A stretch of 64,000 bases of DNA from Allobosea sp. CRIB-10 (GTDB lineage: Bacteria; Pseudomonadota; Alphaproteobacteria; Rhizobiales; Beijerinckiaceae), in assembly GCF_900112185.1 (NCBI RefSeq), contig NZ_FOKP01000021.1, positions 47,358 to 111,357 of the forward strand, written 5' to 3'. The stretch's first letter is position 1; the number at the start of each line of letters is the position of its first letter. Under the pieces are notes generated by a model, which worked only from the letters and a program-made list of their open reading frames with translations, did no database searches and had not been told where the DNA came from. The translations under genes and the position numbers were made by a program. This document shows positions 40,471 to 48,888 of this stretch, one piece after another.

Positions 40471-41523
40471 TCAGGCGGCGTTCTGATGCTTGGTCAGCGC
40501 AGCCCGGGCAGCCGCAAGCAGCTTGTCGCCGTCGAGCCCCTTGTCCTTGGCGGTCTTGAGCCAGCCCTCGATCACCGGCGCGGTCGTCTTCTGCCACCGC
40601 TCGGCCTCGGCCTGCTCGATGGTGACGATGCTGTTGCCGCGCTTCTTCACCATCTCGGAGACGACGACGGCCTGCTCATCCCAGACCTTGCCGGCCATCG
40701 CCGAGGCGGCGGCGCCGGAGTTCTTGTCGATGATCGCCTTGAGATCGGGTGCGAGGCCCTCGTATTTCGCCTTGTTCATGGCGAGCACGAAGGTCGCGAC
40801 ATAGAAGGTCGGCGAGCCCGGGATCTCGGTGTGGTTCTTGACCAGTTCCTGCACCTTGATCGAGGGCACGACCTCCCAGGGCACGACGCAGCCGTCGATC
40901 ACCCGCTGCGCCAGCGATTCCGGCACCTGCGGGATCGGCATGCCGATGGCGTTGGCGCCGAGCGCGCGCAGCGCCTCGCCCGCGAGCCGGGTCGGGAAGC
41001 GCAGCTTGAGGCCCTTCAGGTCCTCCATCGTCTTGACCGGCTTGTTGGCGTGGATCAGTCCGTGATCATGCGCCCAGAAGCAGATCGGATGGATGTCCTT
41101 GAATTCGTCCTTGAGGTGCTCCTTGGCATAGTCGGTCAGCGCCAGCGAGTTCACCAGCGCGCGCTTGTTGGCGACGAAAGGCAGCTCGAACGCCTCGATG
41201 CCGGTGAAGCGGCCGGGCGTGTTGCCGGGCAGCGTCCAGACGATGTCGACCACGCCGTCGCGGGCCTGGTCGAAGAGCTGCGGCGGGGTGCCGCCGAGCT
41301 GCATCGACGGAAAGATGTCGATCTTGATCCGGCCGTTCGATTCAGCGCCGACCTTGTCGGCCCAGGGCTTCAGGAACTTGGAATGCCCGTTCGCCACCGG
41401 CGGCAGGAAGTGGTGCATGCGCAGCGTCACTTCCTGGGCATTGGCACGCGTGGCGCGCAGCACGGCCGGCGCAGCTACGGCCGAGCCGGCGAGCGTCAGG
41501 AATCTGCGACGATCGAAAGTCAT
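40471..41523 (-). CDS. dctP: TRAP transporter substrate-binding protein (DctP)
   Basis: A 350-residue periplasmic binding protein. The N-terminus MTFDRRRFLTLAGSAVAAPA has a twin-arginine signal. The mature domain shows the TRAP pattern with the ligand-binding arginine region LKGLKLRFPTRLAGEALRAL and the later SPTFYVATFVLAMNK. The substrate is unknown; many relatives bind organic acids. Start at 41523 is chosen because GGGAGGGG precedes it and because of the signal sequence. It is the first gene of the leftward TRAP operon. Confidence 0.93.
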   Translation of the reverse strand: MTFDRRRFLTLAGSAVAAPAVLRATRANAQEVTLRMHHFLPPVANGHSKFLKPWADKVGAESNGRIKIDIFPSMQLGGTPPQLFDQARDGVVDIVWTLPGNTPGRFTGIEAFELPFVANKRALVNSLALTDYAKEHLKDEFKDIHPICFWAHDHGLIHANKPVKTMEDLKGLKLRFPTRLAGEALRALGANAIGMPIPQVPESLAQRVIDGCVVPWEVVPSIKVQELVKNHTEIPGSPTFYVATFVLAMNKAKYEGLAPDLKAIIDKNSGAAASAMAGKVWDEQAVVVSEMVKKRGNSIVTIEQAEAERWQKTTAPVIEGWLKTAKDKGLDGDKLLAAARAALTKHQNAA

Positions 41524-41850
41524 GAGGTCCCCTCCCGGGAATTCTGGATTGTTTCGTTCACCCCTGCCGCATTTTTTTGCGCGGCTAAGATCGCCTAGTG
41601 CATCGCACCAAAAAGTGGAACTCACTTTTCGGTTCGATGCTTGGACAAAAAAACGAGCCCCCGATCTCGCATTTCAGCCGACACATCGTGATTTGGCTCA
41701 TCGCAACGGTGCAAGATCGAGAATGAAGCCAGCCGTAATACAACTCGGGCGCCACGGAGGATGGCGCCCAGGTCACAATAGTTTCATTCGCAACCAATTG
41801 GCAAGTGCCGGCGGCAGGACTGTTTGCCCCACCGCCAGGGCGATGCCATG
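41524..41850. other. Gene-free interval upstream of dctP
   Basis: This 327-base stretch separates two leftward genes, lysM and dctP, and must hold the TRAP operon promoter. Its main feature is the hairpin at 41600-41640 described separately. No reading frame with coding character is seen. Confidence 0.4.
41600..41640. repeat. Long perfect-looking hairpin (AAAAGTGG...CCACTTTT-like)
   Basis: Arms GCATCGCACCAAAAAGTG and CACTTTTCGGTTCGATGC pair with a few mismatches around a 5-base loop. I recall similar hairpins as common intergenic elements in Hyphomicrobiales. It lacks a trailing T-run, so it is not a classical intrinsic terminator for either neighbour. Confidence 0.6.
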
Positions 41851-42294
41851 TCAGGCCAGCGGCGGGATGCGCAGCACCCAGCCCGGCTGGATCAGGTCGG
41901 GGTCCTTCACCGGCGGCGTGTTGGCCTTGACGATCTCGGTGTATTTGGCGCCCTTGCCCTTGCCGTAATGCTCCTCGGCGATCTTCCAGAGGGTGTCACC
42001 CTTCTTCACCGTATAGAACACGGCGGCGGCGGCCTCCTTGTTGACGATCAGCTCCGATTCGACCGAACCCACGCCGGCGGTGTTGCCGATCGCCAGGATG
42101 ATCTTCTCGGCCTCCTCGGTGGTCATCGCCTTGCCGGAGACCTTCACCTTGTCGCCGGACACGTCGATCTTGACGTCCGAGGGCAGGCCATGGCCCGCCA
42201 GTTCCTTCTGCAACTCGTCAGCCGTTGCCGCATTGGCCGAGCTCGACCCGAAGATCTTGGCGCCGGCATCCTTGATGAAACTGAACAGACCCAT
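41851..42294 (-). CDS. lysM: BON-LysM domain protein (LysM/Kbp-like)
   Basis: A 147-residue protein with an N-terminal BON domain (about 25-90, including VKIDVSGDKVKVSGKAMTTE) and a C-terminal LysM domain (about 93-145, FYTVKKGDTLWKIAEEHYGK). Length and order match E. coli Kbp (YgaU/LysM), a potassium-binding protein; there is no signal peptide, as in Kbp. Potassium sensing is inferred from the family. It is a single gene, with its promoter in the 256-base interval before the divergent GlcG-like gene. Confidence 0.9.
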   Translation of the reverse strand: MGLFSFIKDAGAKIFGSSSANAATADELQKELAGHGLPSDVKIDVSGDKVKVSGKAMTTEEAEKIILAIGNTAGVGSVESELIVNKEAAAAVFYTVKKGDTLWKIAEEHYGKGKGAKYTEIVKANTPPVKDPDLIQPGWVLRIPPLA

Positions 42295-42550
42295 AGCGTG
42301 TTCTCCTCATGCGCTGGCCGCCCCGCCAGGATTGGCCGGACGATCGGGCCCCGCGCAACTCGACAGCCTTGGCGCATGTTCTGGTCGCAAAAGTGGCGAT
42401 CACCTTGCGGAACACACTCCTAGGCAGGCCAGCCATGAAGCCTGCTCGGAACGACAACTGCAAGACGAAAGGTGAGCTCTGCCCTTCCCTCGCGTCGCCG
42501 GCACTGGCAGAACGGGGTAGAACGATGCCGACACTTGCGAAAGGCCCCCG

Positions 42551-42985
42551 ATGATCGCTCTCACCCTCGCCCAGGCCAGCCTGATCGTCGACGGCGCGCT
42601 GAAATATGCGCATGAGAACGGCCTGAAGCCGCTCGCCATCGCCGTGCTCGACGCGCGCGGCGCGCAGAAGTTCTTCCTCGCCCAGGACGGCACCAGCCTG
42701 AAGCGCGGCGAGATCGCGCTCGGCAAGGCCAATGGTGCGATCGCGCTCGGTGTCGGCCCGCGCACGCTCAACAAGATGGCGCTGGAGCGCCCGCACTTCA
42801 TCAACGGCGTCGCCGCCTCGGTCGGTGGGCCGGTCGTGCCGGTCCCCGGTGGTGCGCTCGTTCGCGATGCCGATGGCCACCTGATCGGCGTCGTCGGCAT
42901 CTCCGGCGATACCTCGGACAATGACGAGGCAGCTGCGGTCGCCGGCATCGCGGCAGCCGGACTCACCGCCGAAACCGGCGGCTGA
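42551..42985 (+). CDS. GlcG/HbpS-like haem-binding family protein
   Basis: A 144-residue single-domain protein of the GlcG/HbpS (DUF336) family, recognised by LKPLAIAVLDARGAQKFFLA, FINGVAASVGGPVVPVPGGA and LIGVVGISGDTSDNDEAAAV. The family includes haem-binding and glycolate-associated proteins as well as many of unknown function. No signal peptide is present. It precedes the ferredoxin reductase by about 125 bases in the same direction. Confidence 0.88.
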   Translation: MIALTLAQASLIVDGALKYAHENGLKPLAIAVLDARGAQKFFLAQDGTSLKRGEIALGKANGAIALGVGPRTLNKMALERPHFINGVAASVGGPVVPVPGGALVRDADGHLIGVVGISGDTSDNDEAAAVAGIAAAGLTAETGG

Positions 42986-43111
42986 ATTCTGGTATCCTCG
43001 CATGCGGCCCGGCCCGCCCGGCCTTGCGCCATGTCGCATTGCAAGGCCGGCGGATTTCCGGCATCGGGAGGTCACCGGCGGCCCTTGAAGCCGTCTTCAG
43101 GAACCACAACG

Positions 43112-44182
43112 ATGAATATCGCCGCCGCCATCGAGGGCGAGACCGTCCAGACCGACGCGCTGATCATCGGCGCCGGCCCGTGCGGCCTGTTCGCCGTGTT
43201 CGAGCTCGGCCTGCTCGACATCAAGGCCCATCTCGTCGACATCCTGCCCAAGGTCGGCGGCCAATGCGCCGAGCTCTATCCGGAAAAGCCGATCTACGAC
43301 ATTCCCGGCTTCCCGCTCGTCACCGGCCAGGGGCTGGTCGACAATCTGATGGAGCAGATCAAGCCCTTCGGCGCGACCTTCCATCTCAACCAGATGATCG
43401 AGAAGGTCGAGGTGCTCGGCACCGCCGAGGCGCCGCGCTTTCGCCTGCGGACCGATGCCGGCACAGTGTTCGAGGCCAAGTCGGTGCTGATCGCCGCCGG
43501 CGGCGGCTCGTTCCTGCCGAAGAAGCCGCCGATCCCAAGCATCGAGGCCTATGAGGGCCGCGCCGACGGCGGCGGCGTGCACTATGCGGTGCGCAAGATG
43601 GAGGCCTTCCGCGACCGCGAGATCCTGATCGTCGGCGGCGGCGATTCGGCGCTCGACTGGACGCTGAACCTGCAGCCGATCGCCAAGCGCGTGACACTGA
43701 TGCACCGCCGCGACGATTTCCGCGCCGCCCCCCATTCGGTCGAGCAGATGCGCGCCCTGGTCGCCTCCGGCGCGATGGACCTTAAGCTCGGCCAGGTGAT
43801 GGGTCTCAAGGGCGAGGGCAACGAGCTGCACGGCGCGATCTGCCGCGACAATGCCGGCGCCGAGTTCGAGATCGCCTGCGGGACCATGCTGCCCTTCTTC
43901 GGGCTGACGATGAAGCTCGGCCCGATCGCCGACTGGGGCCTGAACCTCCACGAGAACCTGATCCCGGTCGACACCGAGAAGTTCGAGACCAACGTGCCCG
44001 GCATCTTCGCCGTCGGCGACATCAACACCTATCCGGGCAAGCTCAAGCTGATCCTGTCGGGCTTCCACGAGGCGGCACTCGCCGCCCAGAAGGTCCACCG
44101 CTACGTCTATCCGGAGAAGCGGCTGACCTTCCAGTACACGACCTCGTCGAGCGCCCTGCAGAAGAAGCTCGGCGTGGCCTGA
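43112..44182 (+). CDS. Ferredoxin-NADP reductase, thioredoxin-reductase-like type
   Basis: A 356-residue flavoenzyme with an FAD motif (DALIIGAGPCGLFAVFEL), the diagnostic VDILPKVGGQCAELYPEKPI, an NADPH motif (ILIVGGGDSALDWTLNLQP) and the terminal FAD block GIFAVGDINTYPGKLKLILS. It lacks the CxxC redox disulfide of thioredoxin reductases, as expected for the ferredoxin/flavodoxin-NADP reductase group found in Bacillus and alphaproteobacteria. The C-terminal QYTTSSSALQKKLGV extension is typical. Start at 43112 follows AGGA and removes a non-conserved leader. Confidence 0.92.
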   Translation: MNIAAAIEGETVQTDALIIGAGPCGLFAVFELGLLDIKAHLVDILPKVGGQCAELYPEKPIYDIPGFPLVTGQGLVDNLMEQIKPFGATFHLNQMIEKVEVLGTAEAPRFRLRTDAGTVFEAKSVLIAAGGGSFLPKKPPIPSIEAYEGRADGGGVHYAVRKMEAFRDREILIVGGGDSALDWTLNLQPIAKRVTLMHRRDDFRAAPHSVEQMRALVASGAMDLKLGQVMGLKGEGNELHGAICRDNAGAEFEIACGTMLPFFGLTMKLGPIADWGLNLHENLIPVDTEKFETNVPGIFAVGDINTYPGKLKLILSGFHEAALAAQKVHRYVYPEKRLTFQYTTSSSALQKKLGVA

Positions 44183-44201
44183 GGCTTAGCGTCTCAACGC
44201 T

Positions 44202-44418
44202 GTCATCCCGGACAAGCCGCGAAGCGGCAAGCCCGGAACCCATGAACATGACATTGTTCCAGTTCGTCATGCTCGCCCTTGTGGCGAGCATCCACGTCTT
44301 GAACACGCCCCTCGACCAACGAAGACGGGGATGGTCGGGACAAGCCCGACCATGACGAAAAGCCAGTGTTCATGAATTCCGGGCTTAGGCCTACGGCCTG
44401 CCACCGGAACGACAGAGC
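44202..44418. repeat. Interrupted palindromic repeat holding another repeat inside
   Basis: The outer arms are CTGTCATCCCGG on the left and CCGGAACGACAG on the right, related to the CCGGAATGACG family. An inner pair, CCCGGAACCCATGAACA (about 44232) and TGTTCATGAATTCCGGG (about 44366), continues the palindrome. Between the inner arms lies a complete copy of the two-hairpin repeat (44266-44357). It occupies the gap between two convergent genes. Confidence 0.75.
44266..44357. repeat. Two-hairpin intergenic repeat, copy 2
   Basis: Starts GTCATGCTCGCCCTTGTGGC and ends GACAAGCCCGACCATGACG. It shares the opening hairpin, the CATCCACGTCTTGAACAC segment and the TGGTCGGGA closing hairpin with copies at 30913 and 54637. 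It sits inside the larger palindrome at 44202-44418. Confidence 0.85.
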
Positions 44419-44425
44419 GCGGGGC

Positions 44426-46912
44426 CTACCGCACAGCCGACATCGCTGACGACGGCGGCAGCATGTCATGCGCAGCCATGTCGTGCGCCGGGCGCGCGAC
44501 CGGCTCGGCCGGCACCGGCTGGATCCGCGTCGCCGGCGAGCCCGACGGACCGCTATGGGCCGGCGCCTCCGCGACCACGCCCTCCTCCTCCGGCGGCGTC
44601 ACGCGGTCGCGCAATTCGGCGATCGCGCCGTCGAGCGGGTGGAAGCTGAAGCGGATCTTGTGTGTACCGGCCGGGACCTGCACGGCGCGGAACAGGACAT
44701 TCGCCCTGAGGATATCGACCTCCTGCCCGTCGAGCTCGGCCTTCCACCAGGGGTGCCAGATGTCGTTGAGCACGACGAAGCCAGGCTGGGCGGTCGTGAC
44801 TTCGATCTCGACCACCGTGTTGCGGTAGCGCTTCAGCTTGACCTCGGCATTGCTCGCGACCGGTCCCTCGGGCACGCCGGGCTCCGGCTCCTGGTCGAGC
44901 AGGACGACGCGCTGCGGATCGGCCTCCGGCCACTTGCCGGCAGACTTCATCCCCTCGAAATCTGCGAGCTGCCAGCCGCCGACGAACATCACGCGCGGCA
45001 GCGCCCGCGGGTTTTCGTAGATGTAGCCGTCCTTGGTGTAGGCGACGAGCTTGAGGTCGCCGGCGCGCAGGGAGCGATCGACCTGGCCGATCGGCACCCG
45101 CGTCGCGATGTAACGCAGGCCGAGAAAATCGGCGAGGCGACAGCGATAGGATGGGAACAGCGGCGTGAACACGCGCTGGTCGGGGCCTGCGATCGTGTCG
45201 CGCGTGCCCACGGCGTCCGAGAAATCCGCCAGCCGCAGCGGGTTGTAGCCGAGCGTATGGTCGAAGCCGTGGATCATGCCGGCATTCGGCCATTCGAAGC
45301 CCATGCCGAGGAGTTCGACCCGGTCGCGCCGGGCCGAATCCGGCGGCTGCGCCGTGAGCTTCTTCAGCACCGCGACGGTCTCGTTCTTGGTCTCCGGCCG
45401 CAGCACATCATAGAGCTCCGGCGCCAGCGCCGTCGATTCGTTCGGGCCGTTGTTCGCGGCGAGATCGGCGGCGACGACGCCCGTGACGATCAGGCTCGCC
45501 GCCAGCGGCGCCGCAACGCCGCGCCAGCGCGTCAATGCCACGAGGAGCGCCATCGCCGTGACAAACCAGGCCAGCGCGCTGGCGCCCGGCAGGACGGCGT
45601 CGCCGAGATGCCCCTCCTGCCGCGACACCAGCAGCGCCACGACGAGAAGACCTGCCAGCGCCGCCGCGCCGATCCCAAGTTCGCGCCAGAGCAGCCGGCG
45701 CTGCTCCTCGCGCAGGATGCGGTGCAGCAGATAGCCCGACAGAACGGCGGCGAGCCCGCCGATCAGGAAGGTCGCGTCGGCCGGGCGGCGGAACGCCTTC
45801 ACGCCCGGCAGGTAGTCATAGGCCAGGTGGAAGAACGGCGTGTAGCGCCCGAGCGCGAACAGCACCATCAGCACGAACAGGATGGTGTAGGGCCGGATCG
45901 CCTTGTCCCAGAGCCAGCCTCGCGTCAGACCCGGCACGATCAACAGCAGGAAAGGCAGCGCGCCGACATAGACCTGCCCCATGTTCTGCGACAGGAAGAG
46001 CTCCTTGGCATTCCATTGCGGACTGTACGGACCCCAGAAGTCGATGGCCGGATCGCGCGCGCCGAACAGGTCGCCGACGAAGGCGGTCAGCAGGGAGGCC
46101 GGGTGCAGCGAGCCCCTGCCCGCCTCGACGAGATCGATGGCCGGCCGCGTCGTCGCCTCGGCGAAGAGCCAGGTCCAGAGCAGCGGCACGGCGATGGTGA
46201 CGAGGCCGGCAAAGCACGCGGCCGCGATCGGCGCCATGCTCTCGCGGACGCCCGCCCAGCCCTCCGAGAGCCAATGGGCGACGACCATGCCGATCAGGAT
46301 ATAGGCGCCGAGCAGCGCGACCTGGTCGGGCTCAAGCACCATCATGCCGGCGGAAAAGCCGGCAAGCAGCCCATAGCGCAGCGAGGCGCGCTGCAGCATC
46401 CGCGCCGTCAGCCAGAACGACAGCCCGAAGAAGGCGAAGCTGGCGATCTGCCCGACATGCTGGACGCGCCAGGCGGCGGAGGCGCCGAAGGCGAAGACCA
46501 GCGCCGCGAGCAGCGCGCCGGCCGGATGCCAGTTGCGGTCGCGGAAGAACATCAGCATGGCGAGCCCGCCGACCAGCAGATGCGCCAGCACATAGGCATC
46601 GACCGCACGGAAGCTCGGCGAGGGATTGAAAAGCGCCAGCAGGATGGCCGGCGAGAAGATCAGCGATTGCGGATCGGCGACCTGCGGCGAGCCGGCGAAG
46701 ACGTTGTGCGTCCAGAACGGCGACTGGCCCGAGTGCAGCGCCTGCGCCAGGAACTGGATTTGCGCCTGGAAATGCGCCTTGGCGTCGAACGGAATCGTCA
46801 CAGCCCCCGAAAGCCAGGGCCAGCACAGCGCCACCCAGGCGCAACAGAACAGCACGGCCGCCAGCCAATAGCTGGAGCCCGATCTCCACACGGCTTTCAA
46901 CTGGACCCCCAA
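44426..46912 (-). CDS. YfhO-like multi-pass membrane protein
   Basis: An 828-residue protein: about 11-12 membrane segments in the first 530 residues (AAVLFCCAWVALCWPWLSGA first) and a large extracytoplasmic C-terminal domain with PGFVVLNDIWHPWWKAELDG and the closing VPAGTHKIRFSFHPL, the pattern of YfhO-type proteins and GT-C glycosyltransferases. YfhO proteins are implicated in glycosylating cell-wall polymers or lipids. The start at 46912 would be TTG; a GTG a few codons in is an alternative. A long opposite-strand open frame across this gene is not coding. It is a single gene. Confidence 0.85.
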   Translation of the reverse strand: MGVQLKAVWRSGSSYWLAAVLFCCAWVALCWPWLSGAVTIPFDAKAHFQAQIQFLAQALHSGQSPFWTHNVFAGSPQVADPQSLIFSPAILLALFNPSPSFRAVDAYVLAHLLVGGLAMLMFFRDRNWHPAGALLAALVFAFGASAAWRVQHVGQIASFAFFGLSFWLTARMLQRASLRYGLLAGFSAGMMVLEPDQVALLGAYILIGMVVAHWLSEGWAGVRESMAPIAAACFAGLVTIAVPLLWTWLFAEATTRPAIDLVEAGRGSLHPASLLTAFVGDLFGARDPAIDFWGPYSPQWNAKELFLSQNMGQVYVGALPFLLLIVPGLTRGWLWDKAIRPYTILFVLMVLFALGRYTPFFHLAYDYLPGVKAFRRPADATFLIGGLAAVLSGYLLHRILREEQRRLLWRELGIGAAALAGLLVVALLVSRQEGHLGDAVLPGASALAWFVTAMALLVALTRWRGVAAPLAASLIVTGVVAADLAANNGPNESTALAPELYDVLRPETKNETVAVLKKLTAQPPDSARRDRVELLGMGFEWPNAGMIHGFDHTLGYNPLRLADFSDAVGTRDTIAGPDQRVFTPLFPSYRCRLADFLGLRYIATRVPIGQVDRSLRAGDLKLVAYTKDGYIYENPRALPRVMFVGGWQLADFEGMKSAGKWPEADPQRVVLLDQEPEPGVPEGPVASNAEVKLKRYRNTVVEIEVTTAQPGFVVLNDIWHPWWKAELDGQEVDILRANVLFRAVQVPAGTHKIRFSFHPLDGAIAELRDRVTPPEEEGVVAEAPAHSGPSGSPATRIQPVPAEPVARPAHDMAAHDMLPPSSAMSAVR

Positions 46913-47083
46913 GGCCCCCGGCGCGCCCGGCGCGCATGATCACGCGCCGATCACGCCGATGTGATCAGGATCGACGATGAAGGTTCCGCGATGAACCGAA
47001 ACTGAATGAAACTGAACGCTGTCGATCGGGCGCGCGGCTGTGGCGCGACAGCGTCACCATGCCGCTGCTGCCGGCACGCCGTC

Positions 47084-48334
47084 TCAGCGCTTCTGCGCCA
47101 CCCAGGCCGCGAGGACGCGCCGCTCATCCGCGGTCATGCCCGAGAGGTTGTTCGGCGGCATGGCGTGGGTCAGCACCGCCTGTACGCCGATGGCGCGGCG
47201 CTGGCGGGCGATCAATTCTGGCTCGTGCAGGAAGACGCCCTTGGGCGCGATGCCGATGCCGGGCCAGGACGGCTCGGGCGCATGGCACATGGCGCAGCGC
47301 CCGGTGACGATGTTGGCGACCTCCGGCGACGGCGCGACGAGGCCGGCGAGCATCACCGGCTTCACCGAATCGAGCGGCTTCAGGCCGAGACGCTCGCGCC
47401 CGCCGGGCGAGGACGCCATCGCCACCCAGAAGGCGAGCCACAGCGCCAGCGCCGCCACCGCCCAGGTCCACCAGGGGGATTTGGCATGGTCGGCATGGCG
47501 GACATTGTAGAAGTGGCGGATCAGCGCGCCGGCGACGATGATCAGCGCGACCAGGACCGGAATCACCGCCGAATTGGCGTAGGTCACCGGGTAGTGGTTC
47601 GCCAGCATCAGGAACAGCACCGGCAAGGTGATGTAGTTGTTGTGCAGCGAGCGCTGCTTGGCCTGCTTGCCGTATTTCGGATCGGGCACCTCGCCGGCGA
47701 CCATCGCGGCGATGGTCTTGCGCTGGCCCGGCATGATCACGAAGAAGACGTTGGCCGACATGATCGTCGCCATCAGCGCGCCGGTATGGATCAGCGCGCC
47801 GCGCCCGGAGAAGACCGAGGCGAAGGCCCAGCTGGCGGTAACCACATAGCCGAAGCCGAGCAGGCCGAGCACGACGTCGTTCTTCCCCAGCGGCGACTTG
47901 CAGAGCAGGTCGTAGAACAGCCAGCCGCCGGCCAATGCCGCGATCCCGATCGCGCCGGCCGCGAAGGGCGACAGCGCCATCACCGCCGGGTCGATCAGAT
48001 AGAGTTCCGACTGGGCGTAATAGACCCAGACCAAGAGGAAGAAGCCGGAGATCCAGGTCCAGTAGGCCTGCCATTTGTGCCAGGTCAGCTCCTTCGGCAG
48101 CACCTCCGGCGCGACCAGATATTTGCGCATCGCATAGAAGCCGCCGCCATGGACCTGCCAGGCGAGGAACTGCGTCGGCTGGCCGGCTTCGGTCTTAGGC
48201 GCATCGGGCGCGGCCCTGAGCGACGCGTCGAGATGGATGAAGAAGAAGGACGAGCCGATCCAGGCGATCGCCGCGATCACATGCAGCCAGCGCAGGAGCT
48301 GACTGCCCCACTCCATCAAATAGGCCTCAAGCAC
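47084..48334 (-). CDS. puuD: Urate hydroxylase PuuD, membrane type
   Basis: A 416-residue protein with eight to nine membrane helices (first: LLRWLHVIAAIAWIGSSFFF) and a C-terminal cytochrome c domain with the haem motif CAMCH (about residue 350) and a distal methionine in HAMPPNN. This is the layout of PuuD, which oxidises urate to 5-hydroxyisourate with electrons passed to the respiratory chain. It is divergent from uraH and puuE-uraD, whose products carry out the next steps. Length and motifs are normal. Confidence 0.93.
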   Translation of the reverse strand: MLEAYLMEWGSQLLRWLHVIAAIAWIGSSFFFIHLDASLRAAPDAPKTEAGQPTQFLAWQVHGGGFYAMRKYLVAPEVLPKELTWHKWQAYWTWISGFFLLVWVYYAQSELYLIDPAVMALSPFAAGAIGIAALAGGWLFYDLLCKSPLGKNDVVLGLLGFGYVVTASWAFASVFSGRGALIHTGALMATIMSANVFFVIMPGQRKTIAAMVAGEVPDPKYGKQAKQRSLHNNYITLPVLFLMLANHYPVTYANSAVIPVLVALIIVAGALIRHFYNVRHADHAKSPWWTWAVAALALWLAFWVAMASSPGGRERLGLKPLDSVKPVMLAGLVAPSPEVANIVTGRCAMCHAPEPSWPGIGIAPKGVFLHEPELIARQRRAIGVQAVLTHAMPPNNLSGMTADERRVLAAWVAQKR

Positions 48335-48483
48335 GGACGGACTCCGATCGGGGCCGCGTGCGCGCGAATTGACAGGGCGGAATCCGGGAGGGAACTTGCA
48401 TCGGATTCCAGACTAGGTTCGCAGCCTTGGAAGGCAAGCGGCATTGCGCCGGGCGAACACAGCAAACGGGGAAAGGATCAGGC

Positions 48484-48837
48484 ATGGGGCGTCTGTCGAC
48501 GCATGTGCTCGACACGGTCAATGGCAAGCCGGCCGCGGGTGTCGCGATCGCGCTCGACGCGCTGCTGCCGGACGGCAGCCGCAGCCGCATCGTCGACGTG
48601 GTGACCAATGCCGATGGCCGCACCGACCATCCCCTGCTCAGCGGCACGCTGCTGGTCGGCAGCTATGAGCTGACCTTCGCCATCGGCGACTATTTCCGCC
48701 ATCTCGGCACGACACTGCCCGAGCCCGCCTTCCTCGACCTGGTGCCGATCCGCTTCGCCATCGCCGAGCCGGAGGGGCACTACCACGTGCCCCTGCTCGC
48801 CTCGCCCTGGAGCTATTCCACCTATCGCGGCAGCTAA
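48484..48837 (+). CDS. uraH: 5-hydroxyisourate hydrolase
   Basis: A 117-residue transthyretin-related protein. It begins MGRLSTHVLDTVNGKPAAGV with the catalytic histidine, and ends with the hallmark YSTYRGS. It hydrolyses 5-hydroxyisourate to OHCU, the substrate of UraD. The start is set by family alignment with the conserved MGRLSTHVLD. It is the first gene of the rightward operon facing puuD. Periplasmic-signal sequence is absent. Confidence 0.96.
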   Translation: MGRLSTHVLDTVNGKPAAGVAIALDALLPDGSRSRIVDVVTNADGRTDHPLLSGTLLVGSYELTFAIGDYFRHLGTTLPEPAFLDLVPIRFAIAEPEGHYHVPLLASPWSYSTYRGS

Positions 48838-48888
48838 AAAACGAATCTGTCGCCAACGGCTTGCAAGCCGCACTTGAATCACCGTGAC

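Noticed and set aside
41600..41640. Rho-independent terminator
   Set aside because: The hairpin is strong but lacks a T-run on either strand and lies upstream of dctP in the intergenic region; treated as an intergenic repeat.
44468..46939. An 823-codon open frame on the plus strand across the YfhO-like gene
   Set aside because: Composition is Arg/Gly/Ala/Gln-rich with no recognisable domain; it mirrors the GC-rich third positions of the real leftward gene, which has membrane segments and family motifs.
47006..48604. A 532-codon plus-strand open frame opposite puuD
   Set aside because: Same antisense artefact; puuD on the minus strand is confirmed by the CAMCH haem motif and its membrane pattern.
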